From Trichocoleus desertorum NBK24 (GTDB taxonomy: Bacteria > Cyanobacteriota > Cyanobacteriia > FACHB-46), in contig NZ_CP116619.1 in assembly GCF_030409055.1 (NCBI RefSeq), forward strand, positions 3,945,628-4,009,627: a stretch of 64,000 nucleotides of DNA, read 5' to 3'. Under the pieces are notes generated by a model that saw nothing but the letters and a program-made list of their open reading frames with translations, was not told the origin of the DNA and did no database searches. Within the stretch, counting starts at the first letter, position 1, and each line of letters begins with the position of its first letter. The position numbers were made by a program, and so were the translations under genes. Below are positions 37,293-46,406 of the stretch, one piece after another.

Positions 37293-39452
37293 ATGATGGA
37301 CTCACAGGAAACAAGAGAACTGGCTGCACAGCACTTAAGAGGTGTTTCCAATCATCATGTATTACAAAACCAGTCTTGCCCCGCTCCGCCGCTAGAAGCA
37401 TTGCTACCCTTAGAATTGCAGGCACCTATTGCGACTACAGGTACTTTGCTATCGCCTCCCTCAAAAAAACTGGTCTTGGCGCAGGAGACCCTGCCTTCAT
37501 CTATGCCCCATGTTGTAGGCAATATCTCTCTTTTCCAAAAGTTGAACCGTATTTTGGTTACTGCCACTGAACCAGAAGCAGTCTTACAACAAATGGCTCA
37601 AGCTTTAGGGGAAACATTTCAGGCTGATTGTTACTTAGCCGTTTGCTGGAATCATGAGATTGTGCCTCAGGCGTTTTATTGGTGGCAAGCTCTAGAGCAT
37701 AGAGTAGTGTGTGATTCTTCAGTGGGTATTGCCCAGCATCCTGTTCTACAAACTATCCTGCACTGTGCTTCTAGTGCTCCTAAGAGCTTGTGTAATATTT
37801 CTGATCTACAAGCTGTTCAATCTGAGATAGGGGTGGATTGGCAGTGGGATGGCCCACCCGTTCATGCGCTTTTAGGTAGTACAACCCAATTTCAAGGGCA
37901 GCAGAATGGCATAGTCGGTTTAATCCGTTCGCAGCCTCACGACTGGACAGATAAGGAAATTACAAATCTAAATAGTGTGTTAGATCAAGTCGCGATCGCA
38001 ATCTCACAATTTCATGCTCAACAGCGAATTCGGCAGCAAAATGATCGGCAAGCTTTAGTGGATCAGCTCACGGTAGCTATCCGTAATGCCGTAGAACTAA
38101 ATCAAATTCTTAGGTTGGCAACTTCTGGAGCAGCCCAAGCCCTCCAAGCCGATCGCAGTTTGATCTTAATGCTCAAGTATTCTGACCCAGTAGTCAAAAG
38201 CCGAGCTTTAGAGCGATCGCTGCGAGTTAAAGCTACAGTTGTCTCCGAATGGTTCAAACTGGAGGAAGGAGCTGATCCGGAGTTAGCCACCTTAAATCCC
38301 TCCCTGAACGAAGGATTTTGGTTGTCAGAATGTATGCTTTGTCAGCAAGCATTTACGAACTCTGGCAATCCGGTCGTGCTGACGAACGGGTATGAATCTA
38401 TCGACACGGCTCGTAGGGTAGGTGTGGCCCCCATTTTTACTACTCATGCCTTCCCAGCTCTTTTGATGATTCCCCTGGAAAATCAAGGAACTATTTTAGG
38501 ATTCCTAGTTTTGCAGCATCGCCAGCCTCGGCACTGGCAACCAGAGGAACTGAAACTGACAGAGTTGGTTGGGGTTCAAGTTAGCACTGCCATTATTCAG
38601 TCGCAAACCTTACGCCAAGTGCAAGCTTTAGCAGAAGAACGTACCGTTCAACTACAGCGAAGTTTAGAAGTTCAAGCCAAGCTCTACGAGAGAACCCGCA
38701 AGCAAATTGACCAGCTACGGCAACTGAACCAGCTCAAGGATGAGTTTTTGAGCACTATGAGCCATGAGCTGCTAACGCCTTTAACTAGTATGACTTTAGC
38801 AATTCGGATGTTACGTCAAGCAGAGCTAACACCGGAGCGCCAAAATAAGTACCTTGATATCTTAGAGCAGCAATGCAATCAAGAAACAAACTTGATTAAT
38901 GATTTATTGGCATTGCAAAAACTAGAGTCAAATCAAGCATCTGTTTACCTGCAAAAGGTCGATCTCAAAAATTTGATTGCAGAATTAGTAGATGCTTTTG
39001 CGGAGAAGTTAGCGAGTAAAGGCTTGACCTTGGCTACAGATCTACCTAAGCGATCGCTACTTTTGCAAACCGATTACGACAGTCTAAACCGCATCTTAGT
39101 GGAACTATTAACTAATGCTAGTAAGTATGCGGAACCCAACAGTGTCATTCGTTTAGCTGTGGAGCACCAGGCTGAAGCACAAGAAAATCAAACAGTTTTA
39201 ACCTTGTCTAATACAGGATCTGGTATTGCCGAGGAAGAACTACCCTACATTTTTGATAAGTTTCGGCGCGGGCAAGGCGTGACTCAACGAGCCGTTCAAG
39301 GAACAGGTTTAGGGCTTGCCCTAGTGAAATGTTTAGTTCAACATTTGAATGGTACGATTACAGTCGCTAGCCGTCCCTTGGAAGAAATAGATCGCTGTGA
39401 AACGTCCTTTACCTTGACGTTGCCGCACATTTTTAATACTGCTAATCCTTGA
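37293..39452 (+). CDS. Soluble GAF-GAF sensor histidine kinase
   Basis: 719 residues with no membrane segment. After a ~70-residue low-complexity start, two GAF domains follow (about 85-245 and 265-450). A coiled coil at ~450-480 leads to HisKA with DEFLSTMSHELLTPLTS and the phospho-accepting His at 491. HATPase motifs are ELLTNASKYAEPNS, SNTGSGIAEEELPYIFDKF and GTGLGLALVK. The first GAF has DSSVGIAQHPVLQTI and several cysteines, but no clear cyanobacteriochrome DXCF motif. No receiver domain or adjacent regulator is present, so the partner is unknown. The neighbouring START-like gene 28 nt downstream may share its transcript. Confidence 0.92.
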   Translation: MMDSQETRELAAQHLRGVSNHHVLQNQSCPAPPLEALLPLELQAPIATTGTLLSPPSKKLVLAQETLPSSMPHVVGNISLFQKLNRILVTATEPEAVLQQMAQALGETFQADCYLAVCWNHEIVPQAFYWWQALEHRVVCDSSVGIAQHPVLQTILHCASSAPKSLCNISDLQAVQSEIGVDWQWDGPPVHALLGSTTQFQGQQNGIVGLIRSQPHDWTDKEITNLNSVLDQVAIAISQFHAQQRIRQQNDRQALVDQLTVAIRNAVELNQILRLATSGAAQALQADRSLILMLKYSDPVVKSRALERSLRVKATVVSEWFKLEEGADPELATLNPSLNEGFWLSECMLCQQAFTNSGNPVVLTNGYESIDTARRVGVAPIFTTHAFPALLMIPLENQGTILGFLVLQHRQPRHWQPEELKLTELVGVQVSTAIIQSQTLRQVQALAEERTVQLQRSLEVQAKLYERTRKQIDQLRQLNQLKDEFLSTMSHELLTPLTSMTLAIRMLRQAELTPERQNKYLDILEQQCNQETNLINDLLALQKLESNQASVYLQKVDLKNLIAELVDAFAEKLASKGLTLATDLPKRSLLLQTDYDSLNRILVELLTNASKYAEPNSVIRLAVEHQAEAQENQTVLTLSNTGSGIAEEELPYIFDKFRRGQGVTQRAVQGTGLGLALVKCLVQHLNGTITVASRPLEEIDRCETSFTLTLPHIFNTANP

Positions 39453-39480
39453 GCCTTTTACCGAGTAGTTCTAGTTCTGT

Positions 39481-40083
39481 TTGAGAAAACTTGTGATTAA
39501 TGAATTCACTTCCAACTTAGATCCTAATTTGTCCGCAGATGCCGAAGAGCTAGAAGCAGGACTCGATCTTGCTATTGATCCAGCCCTACTTCAGGCCGTA
39601 GAAGTTGAAGCGGTGCCTGTGGAAGGGAGAAAACGAAAAATCTCCGCCAAGGTTCACATTCCACGTTCCGCGGAGCAAGTTTGGCAAGTTTTGACCAACT
39701 ACGAAGCCCTCCCTGATTTCATCCCTAACCTGAGTAAAAGCGATCGCTTAGAGCATCCTCAAGGGGGAATTCGTTTAGAGCAAGTTGGTACTCAAAAGCT
39801 GCTTCGGTTTAACTTTTCAGCGCGAGTTGTTTTAGATCTAGAAGAAATATTCTTGCAAGAAATTCGCTTCAATATGGTTGAAGGAGACTTTAACTCGTAC
39901 TCAGGTTGCTGGCGACTAGAGCCTCAGATGGAAGGCGATCGCTCAGGCACCAACCTTAGCTATACAGTTTTAGTCTGGCCTAAGCGGACAATGCCTATTG
40001 GGTTTCTAGAACGTCGCTTGCAGCAAGATTTGCAATCAAACCTTTTAGCCATTCGGCGTCGGGTAGAAGAGCTATTTAGGTAA
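39481..40083 (+). CDS. START/SRPBCC (polyketide cyclase-like) protein
   Basis: The 200-residue product has an acidic N-terminal ~45 residues and then a SRPBCC fold: [36 protein letters not shown] and a C-terminal helix [20 protein letters not shown]. Such cyanobacterial and chloroplast proteins are thought to bind hydrophobic ligands. The annotated start is TTG at 39481; a GTG four codons later is an alternative. It follows the GAF kinase by 28 nt. Its last 12 bases overlap the 3' end of the convergent mtnP gene. Confidence 0.82.
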   Translation: MRKLVINEFTSNLDPNLSADAEELEAGLDLAIDPALLQAVEVEAVPVEGRKRKISAKVHIPRSAEQVWQVLTNYEALPDFIPNLSKSDRLEHPQGGIRLEQVGTQKLLRFNFSARVVLDLEEIFLQEIRFNMVEGDFNSYSGCWRLEPQMEGDRSGTNLSYTVLVWPKRTMPIGFLERRLQQDLQSNLLAIRRRVEELFR

Positions 40084-40950
40084 GTACTTACGGAGTAGTA
40101 AGTCTAGCTTACTTTTAGCCGCATCCGAAACCTTGTCTAAGGGAGTCAGAATGGCATATTTCAAAGCGGAGTGGGCATCAGAACTCGGTGGATTTTCACT
40201 GAGACGACGAACCGTTTCCTGAATGACCTTTTGAGCATTGACGGCATTGCGTTGTAGGTTGGCGATGACCATGTCCACCGTTACACTATCGTGGTCTGGA
40301 TGCCAGCAGTCATAATCCGTAACGAGTGCTAGAGTTGCATAGGCAATTTCTGCCTCTCTAGCCAGCTTTGCCTCCGGAAGGTTGGTCATACCAATGACTG
40401 TGGCATCCCAGCTTCGATATAAATGCGATTCAGCCTTGGTAGAAAATGCGGGTCCTTCCATGCAGACGTAAGTGCCGCCTTGATGGAGCGTGACATTAGG
40501 TAAATTCAGGCTGGTGACCGCATCTGTAAGCACTTGGGCAAGGTTTAGGCATACTGGATCACCGAAGGCAACATGAGCGACGATGCCATCACCAAAGAAG
40601 GTAGAAATGCGGTTTTTAGTGCGGTCAATAAATTGATTGGGTACTACCATATCTAGTGGTTTAACTTCTGCTTTCAGAGAACCCACCGCAGAAGCTGAGA
40701 TTAAGTACTCTACACCCAAGCTTTTCATGGCATAGATGTTAGCCCGAAATGGCAGCTCCGAAGGAAGCAGGTGGTGACTGCGACCATGTCTTGCTAAAAA
40801 AGCAACTCGATTGCCTTCTAGAGTTCCTAAAATCAAGGCGTCTGAGGGGGGGCCAAAGGGTGTTTCCACCTGTAGCTCTTCTATGTCCTTGAGTGCCTCC
40901 ATCTTGTAGAGACCACTACCACCAATGATGCCAATCTTTGCCTGAGCCAT
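40072..40950 (-). CDS. mtnP: S-methyl-5'-thioadenosine phosphorylase
   Basis: Cleaves methylthioadenosine, a by-product of polyamine synthesis and related pathways, to adenine and 5-methylthioribose-1-phosphate. The 292-residue product has the PNP/MTAP family motifs [45 protein letters not shown] and [19 protein letters not shown]; the Thr-Asn-Leu-Pro-Glu run fits MTAP. ATG at 40950. The 3' end overlaps the convergent START-like gene by 12 bp. No other methionine-salvage gene is in the window. Confidence 0.93.
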   Translation of the reverse strand: MAQAKIGIIGGSGLYKMEALKDIEELQVETPFGPPSDALILGTLEGNRVAFLARHGRSHHLLPSELPFRANIYAMKSLGVEYLISASAVGSLKAEVKPLDMVVPNQFIDRTKNRISTFFGDGIVAHVAFGDPVCLNLAQVLTDAVTSLNLPNVTLHQGGTYVCMEGPAFSTKAESHLYRSWDATVIGMTNLPEAKLAREAEIAYATLALVTDYDCWHPDHDSVTVDMVIANLQRNAVNAQKVIQETVRRLSENPPSSDAHSALKYAILTPLDKVSDAAKSKLDLLLRKYLPK

Positions 40951-41364
40951 TGCGATTTATCCTATATAGTTCTCAAATAGCACCGCCAAGCTATTCTACT
41001 GGCAAGGAGGCTGCTAGTTGTATAACTAGGGCTTATGAGTTTGCGGTTAAAGGCAGAATTTTTTTATGTCACAAATCACGATTTTATGTTTAATGGGGCT
41101 GTAACCTATCAAAATAATTTCGACGAACGTTGCTGGTGGACTGCGATTAGGTTCCGTAGAAATGCAGTTGTTTCAGATTCGGGGTAAGAATAACTTTAAG
41201 GTGCAACTGTATAGCTTCATCGAGAAGACATAAAGGCACAGAAGCTAACTCACAAGTACAGAAATTTGTTTCGAGTTAATTCTGGTCTTTCTACCTTCTA
41301 ATCATCTTGTTTTTTACCTAGAAGATAGGACTTTATTAATCGGTTTTGCAGTTAGATATGTTAC
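40951..41364. other. Divergent spacer upstream of mtnP and sigF
   Basis: About 415 bp of AT-rich sequence between two divergent genes. It must contain the promoters of mtnP and sigF; I could not place a convincing -10/-35 pair. No RNA gene, ORF or notable repeat was seen. Confidence 0.45.
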
Positions 41365-42234
41365 ATGTCACAACCGAAACTGCAAGAGTCTGATAAGACT
41401 AGACAAGACTATATCTGGTGTTTACTAAGTTCACTGCTCTACCACCTGAACGTCGTCATGCAAACTACCGCCGCCAACGAACTTAAGAGCGAAAGCTTGC
41501 AACTGTTGCGAGAGTATCAAAAAAATCCTTCTGCCCAACTTCGAAATCAACTAGTTAAGCTGAATTTAGGATTAGTAAGGAGAGAGGCTCATCATTGGAT
41601 CAATCAGTGTACAGAAAACTATGAGGATTTGCTTCAAGTTGGCTGCATTGGTTTGATTCGGGCGATCGAGCGGTTTGATATGTCGAAGGGGCATGCCTTT
41701 AGCTCCTTTGCGATTCCTTACATTCGGGGTGAGATTCAACATTATTTAAGGGATAGAGGCTCTTCTATTCGCATTCCTCGTCGTTGGCAGGCGCTACAAA
41801 AGCAAGCGGCTTGGACAATTCAAAACTTACAAACCCAGCTGAATCGTCAACCGACAGATGCTGAGGTGGCAGCGGGGTTAGAGATTGCAGTCTCAGAGTG
41901 GCAAGAAATTAAACTGGCTCTAAAGAACCGTGCACCATTGAGCCTAGATGCCCCAGTACGGGATGAAGATGAGGGCTCAGCTTCCTTAGGAGAGCTGGTT
42001 CCTGATAATCAGTATCGTAGTTTTCAGCTGGCTCAAGAAGATCAACTTCGCTTACAGCAGGCGCTACTGCAACTAGAACATCGAACCCGTGAAATCTTGG
42101 AGTTTGTTTTTCTGTATGATTTGACTCAAAAGGAAACTGCTGAGCGCTTGGGCATTAGTGCTGTTACGGTTTCTCGTCGGGTGAAAAAAGGATTGCATCT
42201 CCTCAAGCAGTCAATGGCGACTGTAGAAGAGTAA
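41365..42234 (+). CDS. sigF: RNA polymerase sigma factor, group 3, SigF type
   Basis: A sigma-70 family factor with region 2 (YEDLLQVGCIGLIRAIERFDM, HAFSSFAIPYIRGEIQHYLRD), region 3 (LQTQLNRQPTDAEVAAGLEI) and region 4 (RTREILEFVFLYDLTQKETA, then the HTH GISAVTVSRRVKKGLHLLK). The RGEIQHYLRDRG pattern and lack of region 1.1 fit SigF. In cyanobacteria SigF controls type IV pilus genes, motility and envelope functions. The frame opens at ATG 41365, but family proteins usually start near MQTTAANELKSESLQLL, so ATG 41458 (258 residues) is an alternative. The next rightward gene encodes a PilP-like lipoprotein, which fits a pilus link. Confidence 0.92.
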   Translation: MSQPKLQESDKTRQDYIWCLLSSLLYHLNVVMQTTAANELKSESLQLLREYQKNPSAQLRNQLVKLNLGLVRREAHHWINQCTENYEDLLQVGCIGLIRAIERFDMSKGHAFSSFAIPYIRGEIQHYLRDRGSSIRIPRRWQALQKQAAWTIQNLQTQLNRQPTDAEVAAGLEIAVSEWQEIKLALKNRAPLSLDAPVRDEDEGSASLGELVPDNQYRSFQLAQEDQLRLQQALLQLEHRTREILEFVFLYDLTQKETAERLGISAVTVSRRVKKGLHLLKQSMATVEE

Positions 42235-42834
42235 GTTAGCTCTCGGCTAGCTAGATTTACCTCACGCTGTCTTTCAGGCAATGACATACAGGTATGGCAG
42301 GGAACTGTGGTGTTATGACATCACGTTTAATCCAAAGTTTCCGAGAGCATTAGGCGGTTACTAGTGTTCTGTTGATTCAGGCTTATTGGCTTTTAACTCA
42401 AGCTGTTTTTAACTCAAGCCAAGTATGTCTATTTGAGTAAAACTAAATGGGCGATCGCAGAGCGAACTCTGTCCATTATGGCTAGGAATTGTATTGGCAC
42501 AAAGTCAGACCTAACTGACAGGAAAACAAGGTGAAACTAGAGCTTGTTGTCAATCAAACTCTCAAGCCACAATAATGACCCGTTACTTTAACTGATATGC
42601 TTTGGAGCTTACCCATCTTCTGGCTTTTAACTGACTTACTTTATGAAACTTCACCTTAGGGCTGTGTAAATTCACTGGCTTCTAAAGGTGGGTTGATCAA
42701 CGCTAGTCAAAATGTAAATTTATCCAAGCCATTGGATAGAAATAACATGATTTTTTGTGAGATTTTAGTCGAATCCTTAGCACAAGTTAGTGCGAAAAAA
42801 GCTATTCTGTAAGTAAAGTTTTGGGGAATTGGCA
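42235..42834. other. Spacer of 600 bp between sigF and the lipoprotein gene
   Basis: Long non-coding stretch upstream of the lipoprotein gene, probably holding its promoter and leader. A small perfect hairpin, CAGAG-CGAA-CTCTG, follows a HIP1 site at 42458-42471; it lacks a T-run. A small RNA here is possible but I see no specific sign. Confidence 0.45.
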
Positions 42835-43764
42835 ATGCGTCAAGCGAAAGTGATTGCATTTACAGGGATACTGGCCCTTTTGCTCAGCGGGTGTGCGGGG
42901 GATGAAGGGGGAGAACAAGCTGTTGTTCCGACTCCTTCAGTTGCTCCGACTCCTACACCTCAAGCCCCTGCTAGCCCCGCCCCCGCTAAAGCTCAACCTT
43001 TCTCCGCGAAGCCACCGCTTGTGGCCCCACAGCAGAGACCTGCTGCACCTGCTCTTATCCAATCCACTAACCCAGACGAGCGAGCTCGCCAAGTTCAACA
43101 GGGTCGTCAAGACCCATTTGCTTTGTTAGCGTTTCCACCTGTTCCTGTTGTTTCTCCAAATGCAACTACACCTGGTGCCCCACGTCCAGTTCCCCAAGTG
43201 CGTACTTTGCCAGGAACCCCCGCAGTAGCCTCACGACCCAATACAACTCCTGCTGCTGGTAGAAGATCTCCTGGAACTCCTACGGGTGCCGGGGGACGGG
43301 CAGGGGCACGACCAGGGACCACTACGACAGGGGGGGCACGACCAGGAACAACTGCAACAGGGGCACGGCCAGCAGGAGCGACACCTATCCGCCCCGGAAC
43401 TCTGCCTCAATCCGTACCACCCGCGATCGCAGCGTTGCCACCCCTGCCACAACCTGCGTTGGCCCAAGCAGTTGAGGTTTCAGGGGTGGTTCAAGTGGGT
43501 GAACAGGCTCAGGCGATCATCAAGGCACCTAATGAAAATACGAGTCGCTATGTCAGCGTGGGTCAGCGACTCGCCAATGGGCAAGTGTTAGTGAAGCGGA
43601 TTGAAATGAATCAAGGCTCAGATCCCATTGTGATTTTTGAGCAGTATGGAATTGAAGTTGCCAAACGGGTAGGAGAAGTAGTTCAGCCAGCAACGGGTAC
43701 TCCAACTGCTGCTATTTTTAATGCGCCTTGGTTGAGACATCACCAGAGCGCTGCTATTTCATAG
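42835..43764 (+). CDS. Proline-rich lipoprotein with PilP-like C-terminal domain
   Basis: The ATG at 42835 is preceded by GGGGA and gives a type II signal peptide with lipobox LLLSGC (Cys around residue 20), so the mature protein is lipid-anchored. Residues ~25-215 are low-complexity Pro/Ala/Thr/Gly, including DPFALL, the DPF motif seen in PilP. The last ~100 residues form a small beta domain (VSGVVQVGEQAQAIIKAPNE, YVSVGQRLANGQVLVKRIEM) resembling PilP/GspC-type modules that link the inner-membrane pilus complex to the secretin. Its neighbour sigF controls pili in cyanobacteria, which supports the idea. The PilP match is from memory of the fold and is not proven. Confidence 0.68.
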   Translation: MRQAKVIAFTGILALLLSGCAGDEGGEQAVVPTPSVAPTPTPQAPASPAPAKAQPFSAKPPLVAPQQRPAAPALIQSTNPDERARQVQQGRQDPFALLAFPPVPVVSPNATTPGAPRPVPQVRTLPGTPAVASRPNTTPAAGRRSPGTPTGAGGRAGARPGTTTTGGARPGTTATGARPAGATPIRPGTLPQSVPPAIAALPPLPQPALAQAVEVSGVVQVGEQAQAIIKAPNENTSRYVSVGQRLANGQVLVKRIEMNQGSDPIVIFEQYGIEVAKRVGEVVQPATGTPTAAIFNAPWLRHHQSAAIS

Positions 43765-43821
43765 CACCCTTAATAAGGTTGAAAAAAACTACCTTCCCAA
43801 AACTTTAATAGCTATTAATAG

Positions 43822-43853
43822 AGAAGTTGGGCGATCGCTCAGCTTCTTTTTTT
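43822..43853 (+). terminator. Intrinsic terminator with a HIP1 site in its loop
   Basis: AGAAGTTG pairs with CAGCTTCT (one G-T pair) around a 10-nt loop made of a HIP1 octamer, followed by TTTTTT. It lies about 60 nt after the lipoprotein stop. Confidence 0.75.
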
Positions 43854-43970
43854 ATGTTGCCGAAACTGAATCTGCAAGGTAGAAATAAAGATTTGCAACC
43901 GTTTCTGCTCGTGAACGTTAGAGTTAAAGAAGACTGTTATTGCTGAATTTGTGAGTTAAGTTGGGTTGTT

Positions 43971-44624
43971 ATGGCTATCTTTACCTCTGAAGAGAATAGC
44001 CAATTTTCCTTGAACTTCTGGGCTACTGATTTACTCGCCCCAAGCCAGAAGCAAGACGCTGAACTTCTGCAACAACTTCACTTTGTTCCTGGCCTCAAAG
44101 AGCTTCTGATGCTGCGACAGGTACATGCCCTGGAGCATGCGACGGTTTGGGTTTTAAGTGAATCTTCTGACAGTTCTAGTCTTGGTATAGGCTCTAGAGA
44201 GCGCTCTAAAGACAATGAGTTGCTAGGAGGAATGTCTACGGATCAAGGGTTTTACCTCTATGGTCAAGTAGATACAACATGCTTACGGCGAGCGGCGCAC
44301 CAAGCTTTGCAGCGAATTACGGAAGGTGAGTGGAACTTGGCGGTTCATCCTCGTTGTGGCACCAATTTATCGGTGAATATGCTGCTTACGGCAGGCTTGG
44401 CGCTAGGGATTCATTTGCTCTTACCACGAGGCCCTATTGAACAACTGCTAGGGCTGGGATTAGCCGCGACTACAGCAGCTCAGTTGGCACCTGATTTAGG
44501 CAGTGTAGCTCAACAGTACGTGACAACTGCAATTCCCTTCAATTTAGCGATCGCAGGCGTAACAGCAATTCGAGATGATTGGGGACGACCAGCCCATTTT
44601 GTGCGGGTTCGCTGGACTGAGTAG
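43971..44624 (+). CDS. DUF6391 family membrane protein
   Basis: The 217-residue product carries the motif LLMLRQVHALEHATVWVLSE, with the HALEHAT core typical of DUF6391, followed by a Gly-rich segment and two hydrophobic helices near 135-155 and 180-200 (GLALGIHLLLPRGPIEQLLG). The His-Glu-His cluster could bind metal, but no enzyme activity is known to me. The family is mainly cyanobacterial. It is 105 nt upstream of psaE on the same strand, with a separate leader for psaE likely. Confidence 0.78.
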   Translation: MAIFTSEENSQFSLNFWATDLLAPSQKQDAELLQQLHFVPGLKELLMLRQVHALEHATVWVLSESSDSSSLGIGSRERSKDNELLGGMSTDQGFYLYGQVDTTCLRRAAHQALQRITEGEWNLAVHPRCGTNLSVNMLLTAGLALGIHLLLPRGPIEQLLGLGLAATTAAQLAPDLGSVAQQYVTTAIPFNLAIAGVTAIRDDWGRPAHFVRVRWTE

Positions 44625-44728
44625 AAATAAAACTTAAAGAGCAGAACGAACCGAGAAGCCCTCTGGAGTAGTACTCTGAGGATCGATTAGCCATATGTGT
44701 TGAAAATTAGTTAAGGAAAAAAACACTC

Positions 44729-45103
44729 ATGGTTCAACGTGGTTCTAAAGTCCGTATCCTCCGTAAAGAGTCCTTCTGGTTCCAAGATGTAGGCACTGTT
44801 GCCTCAATTGACCAGAGTGGTATTAAGTATCCAGTTATTGTTCGCTTTGACAAGGTTAACTACGCTGGTGTCAATACCAATAACTTTGCGACTGAGGAAG
44901 TTGTAGAGATCGAAGCTCCAAAAGCTAAGGCGAAGCAAGGAGTTCCTGCTGCACCTGGCGGTGGAAACACTACTCTCGACTCTGCTAAGCGTAGAACTGG
45001 ACAAGACACCAAGACTAACGCGAAGCAAACTGCTAAGCCAGAAGCTGGTGAAGCGAATGCTACTGTGGAAGGCGGAGCTAACCAGGGAACGGATTCCCGT
45101 TAG
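44729..45103 (+). CDS. psaE: Photosystem I reaction centre subunit IV, with long C-terminal extension
   Basis: PsaE sits on the stromal side of photosystem I, helps dock ferredoxin and supports cyclic electron flow. Residues 1-66 are the complete SH3-like PsaE core ([39 protein letters not shown]). Usual cyanobacterial PsaE is about 70-76 residues; here an extra ~55-residue tail rich in Ala, Gly, Lys, Gln and Thr follows and ends ANQGTDSR. The tail is in the same frame with no stop, so it is likely real. mutM follows by 26 bases, a neighbour pair I recall from other cyanobacteria. Confidence 0.95.
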   Translation: MVQRGSKVRILRKESFWFQDVGTVASIDQSGIKYPVIVRFDKVNYAGVNTNNFATEEVVEIEAPKAKAKQGVPAAPGGGNTTLDSAKRRTGQDTKTNAKQTAKPEAGEANATVEGGANQGTDSR

Positions 45104-45129
45104 GGTAAACCGAATTCTAAGGTTGGGTT

Positions 45130-46002
45130 GTGCCTGAACTGCCTGAAGTTGAAACAGTTCGTCGGGGTCTCCAACAGGTGACCCTGAACAGAGCAATTCT
45201 GGGGGGTGATGTATTGCTGGAACGCACCATTGCCTACCCAGTTTCTAGTATTGATTTTTTGACTGGCTTGAAGGGAAGCGCGATCGCAGCTTGGCAGCGC
45301 CGAGGTAAATACTTGTTCGCACAACTCGAACGCTCTGCTTCTGTAGAAGGGCAACAAGCAGAACCTGGAGGTTGGCTAGGGGTTCATTTACGCATGACTG
45401 GGCAGTTACTCTGGGTTGATCCAAGTGAGCCGTTGCAGAAGCACACGCGAGTTAGGTTGTTTTTGGTGGGCGATCGCGAACTCAGATTTGTAGATCAGCG
45501 TACCTTCGGCCATATGTGGTGGGTGCCCCCTGGACAACAGCCTGAAAGCGTGATGACAGGACTGCAAAAACTCGGCCCTGAACCCTTCTCCGATGAGTTT
45601 TCGGTGGGTTATCTAGCGCAGCAACTGCGGAATCGCCGTCGCCCCATCAAAAATGCATTGCTTGATCAAACTCTAGTGGCAGGGGTTGGCAACATTTACG
45701 CAGACGAGGCTTTGTTTCTCAGCAATATTCATCCACAGACTTTCTGTGCCGACTTGACTCCAGAGCAAATTGCTCGATTACGCAAGTTCGTGATTCAAGT
45801 CTTAGAGACCAGCATTGAAGCTGGAGGCACTACCTTTAGCAACTTTCTCAATGTGCAAGGCGTGAATGGCAACTATGGCCGAGCCGCTTGGGTGTACAAC
45901 CGTACCGGAACAGGCTGTCGGGTCTGCGACACACCCATTGAGCGGTTGAAACTGGCGGGTCGCTCTGCTCACTTTTGCCCCCAATGTCAGCATCAGCACT
46001 AA
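45130..46002 (+). CDS. mutM: Formamidopyrimidine-DNA glycosylase (Fpg)
   Basis: Removes 8-oxoguanine and ring-opened purines and nicks the abasic site. The start MPELPEVETVRRGL supplies the catalytic Pro2 and Glu3. Other motifs are LGVHLRMTGQL, NIYADEALF (H2TH region) and a C-terminal zinc finger with paired cysteines (GCRVCDTPIERLK ... FCPQCQ). 290 residues, normal length. GTG start at 45130. It is 26 nt after psaE and probably co-transcribed, which would tie oxidative-damage repair to a photosystem I gene. Confidence 0.96.
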   Translation: MPELPEVETVRRGLQQVTLNRAILGGDVLLERTIAYPVSSIDFLTGLKGSAIAAWQRRGKYLFAQLERSASVEGQQAEPGGWLGVHLRMTGQLLWVDPSEPLQKHTRVRLFLVGDRELRFVDQRTFGHMWWVPPGQQPESVMTGLQKLGPEPFSDEFSVGYLAQQLRNRRRPIKNALLDQTLVAGVGNIYADEALFLSNIHPQTFCADLTPEQIARLRKFVIQVLETSIEAGGTTFSNFLNVQGVNGNYGRAAWVYNRTGTGCRVCDTPIERLKLAGRSAHFCPQCQHQH

Positions 46003-46113
46003 ACTGGCTGGACTGTCCCAACGAGGATGGATTCTTCGGTTGAGTCCCTGTAGCTAAATGCGGTTACACTCTACAATGCTGAAGAGGAGTCTAGAGATTC
46101 GGTAGAGCAAGCT

Positions 46114-46329
46114 ATGGCAGTGAAAAAAGGTGATTTGGTCCGCGCTATTCGAGAAAAGTTGGAAAACAGTTTGGAAGCCCAGGCTAGCGACTCTCGCTTC
46201 CCTCCCTATCTGTTTGAGACCAAGGGGGAGATTGTAGATATGCGAGGCGATTATGCCTTGGTGAAATTTGGCCAAGTTCCTACTCCCAACATCTGGTTGC
46301 GAGTGGATCAACTGGAGAGTGTTAAGTAA
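46114..46329 (+). CDS. ndhO: NAD(P)H-quinone oxidoreductase subunit O
   Basis: A 71-residue subunit specific to cyanobacterial and plastid NDH-1, which runs cyclic electron flow and respiration at the thylakoid membrane. [19 protein letters not shown] and the later [20 protein letters not shown] match NdhO, including the SH3-like strand pattern. Length is as expected. Transcribed rightward between mutM and the malate dehydrogenase gene with its own spacer. Confidence 0.93.
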   Translation: MAVKKGDLVRAIREKLENSLEAQASDSRFPPYLFETKGEIVDMRGDYALVKFGQVPTPNIWLRVDQLESVK

Positions 46330-46406
46330 CCACATCAAATCACCCCACCCAAGGCAGGCAGTGAGCTAGGCTGGCAGCATAGCGCTTGTCTTTGGGAGCT
46401 TTTCCT

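Noticed and set aside
42458-42471. Hairpin CAGAG-CGAA-CTCTG as a terminator of sigF
   Set aside because: It lies more than 220 bp past the stop and has no T-run.
43107-43591. Pro/Cys-rich ORFs overlapping the lipoprotein gene
   Set aside because: They come from the low-complexity GC-rich linker read in wrong frames.
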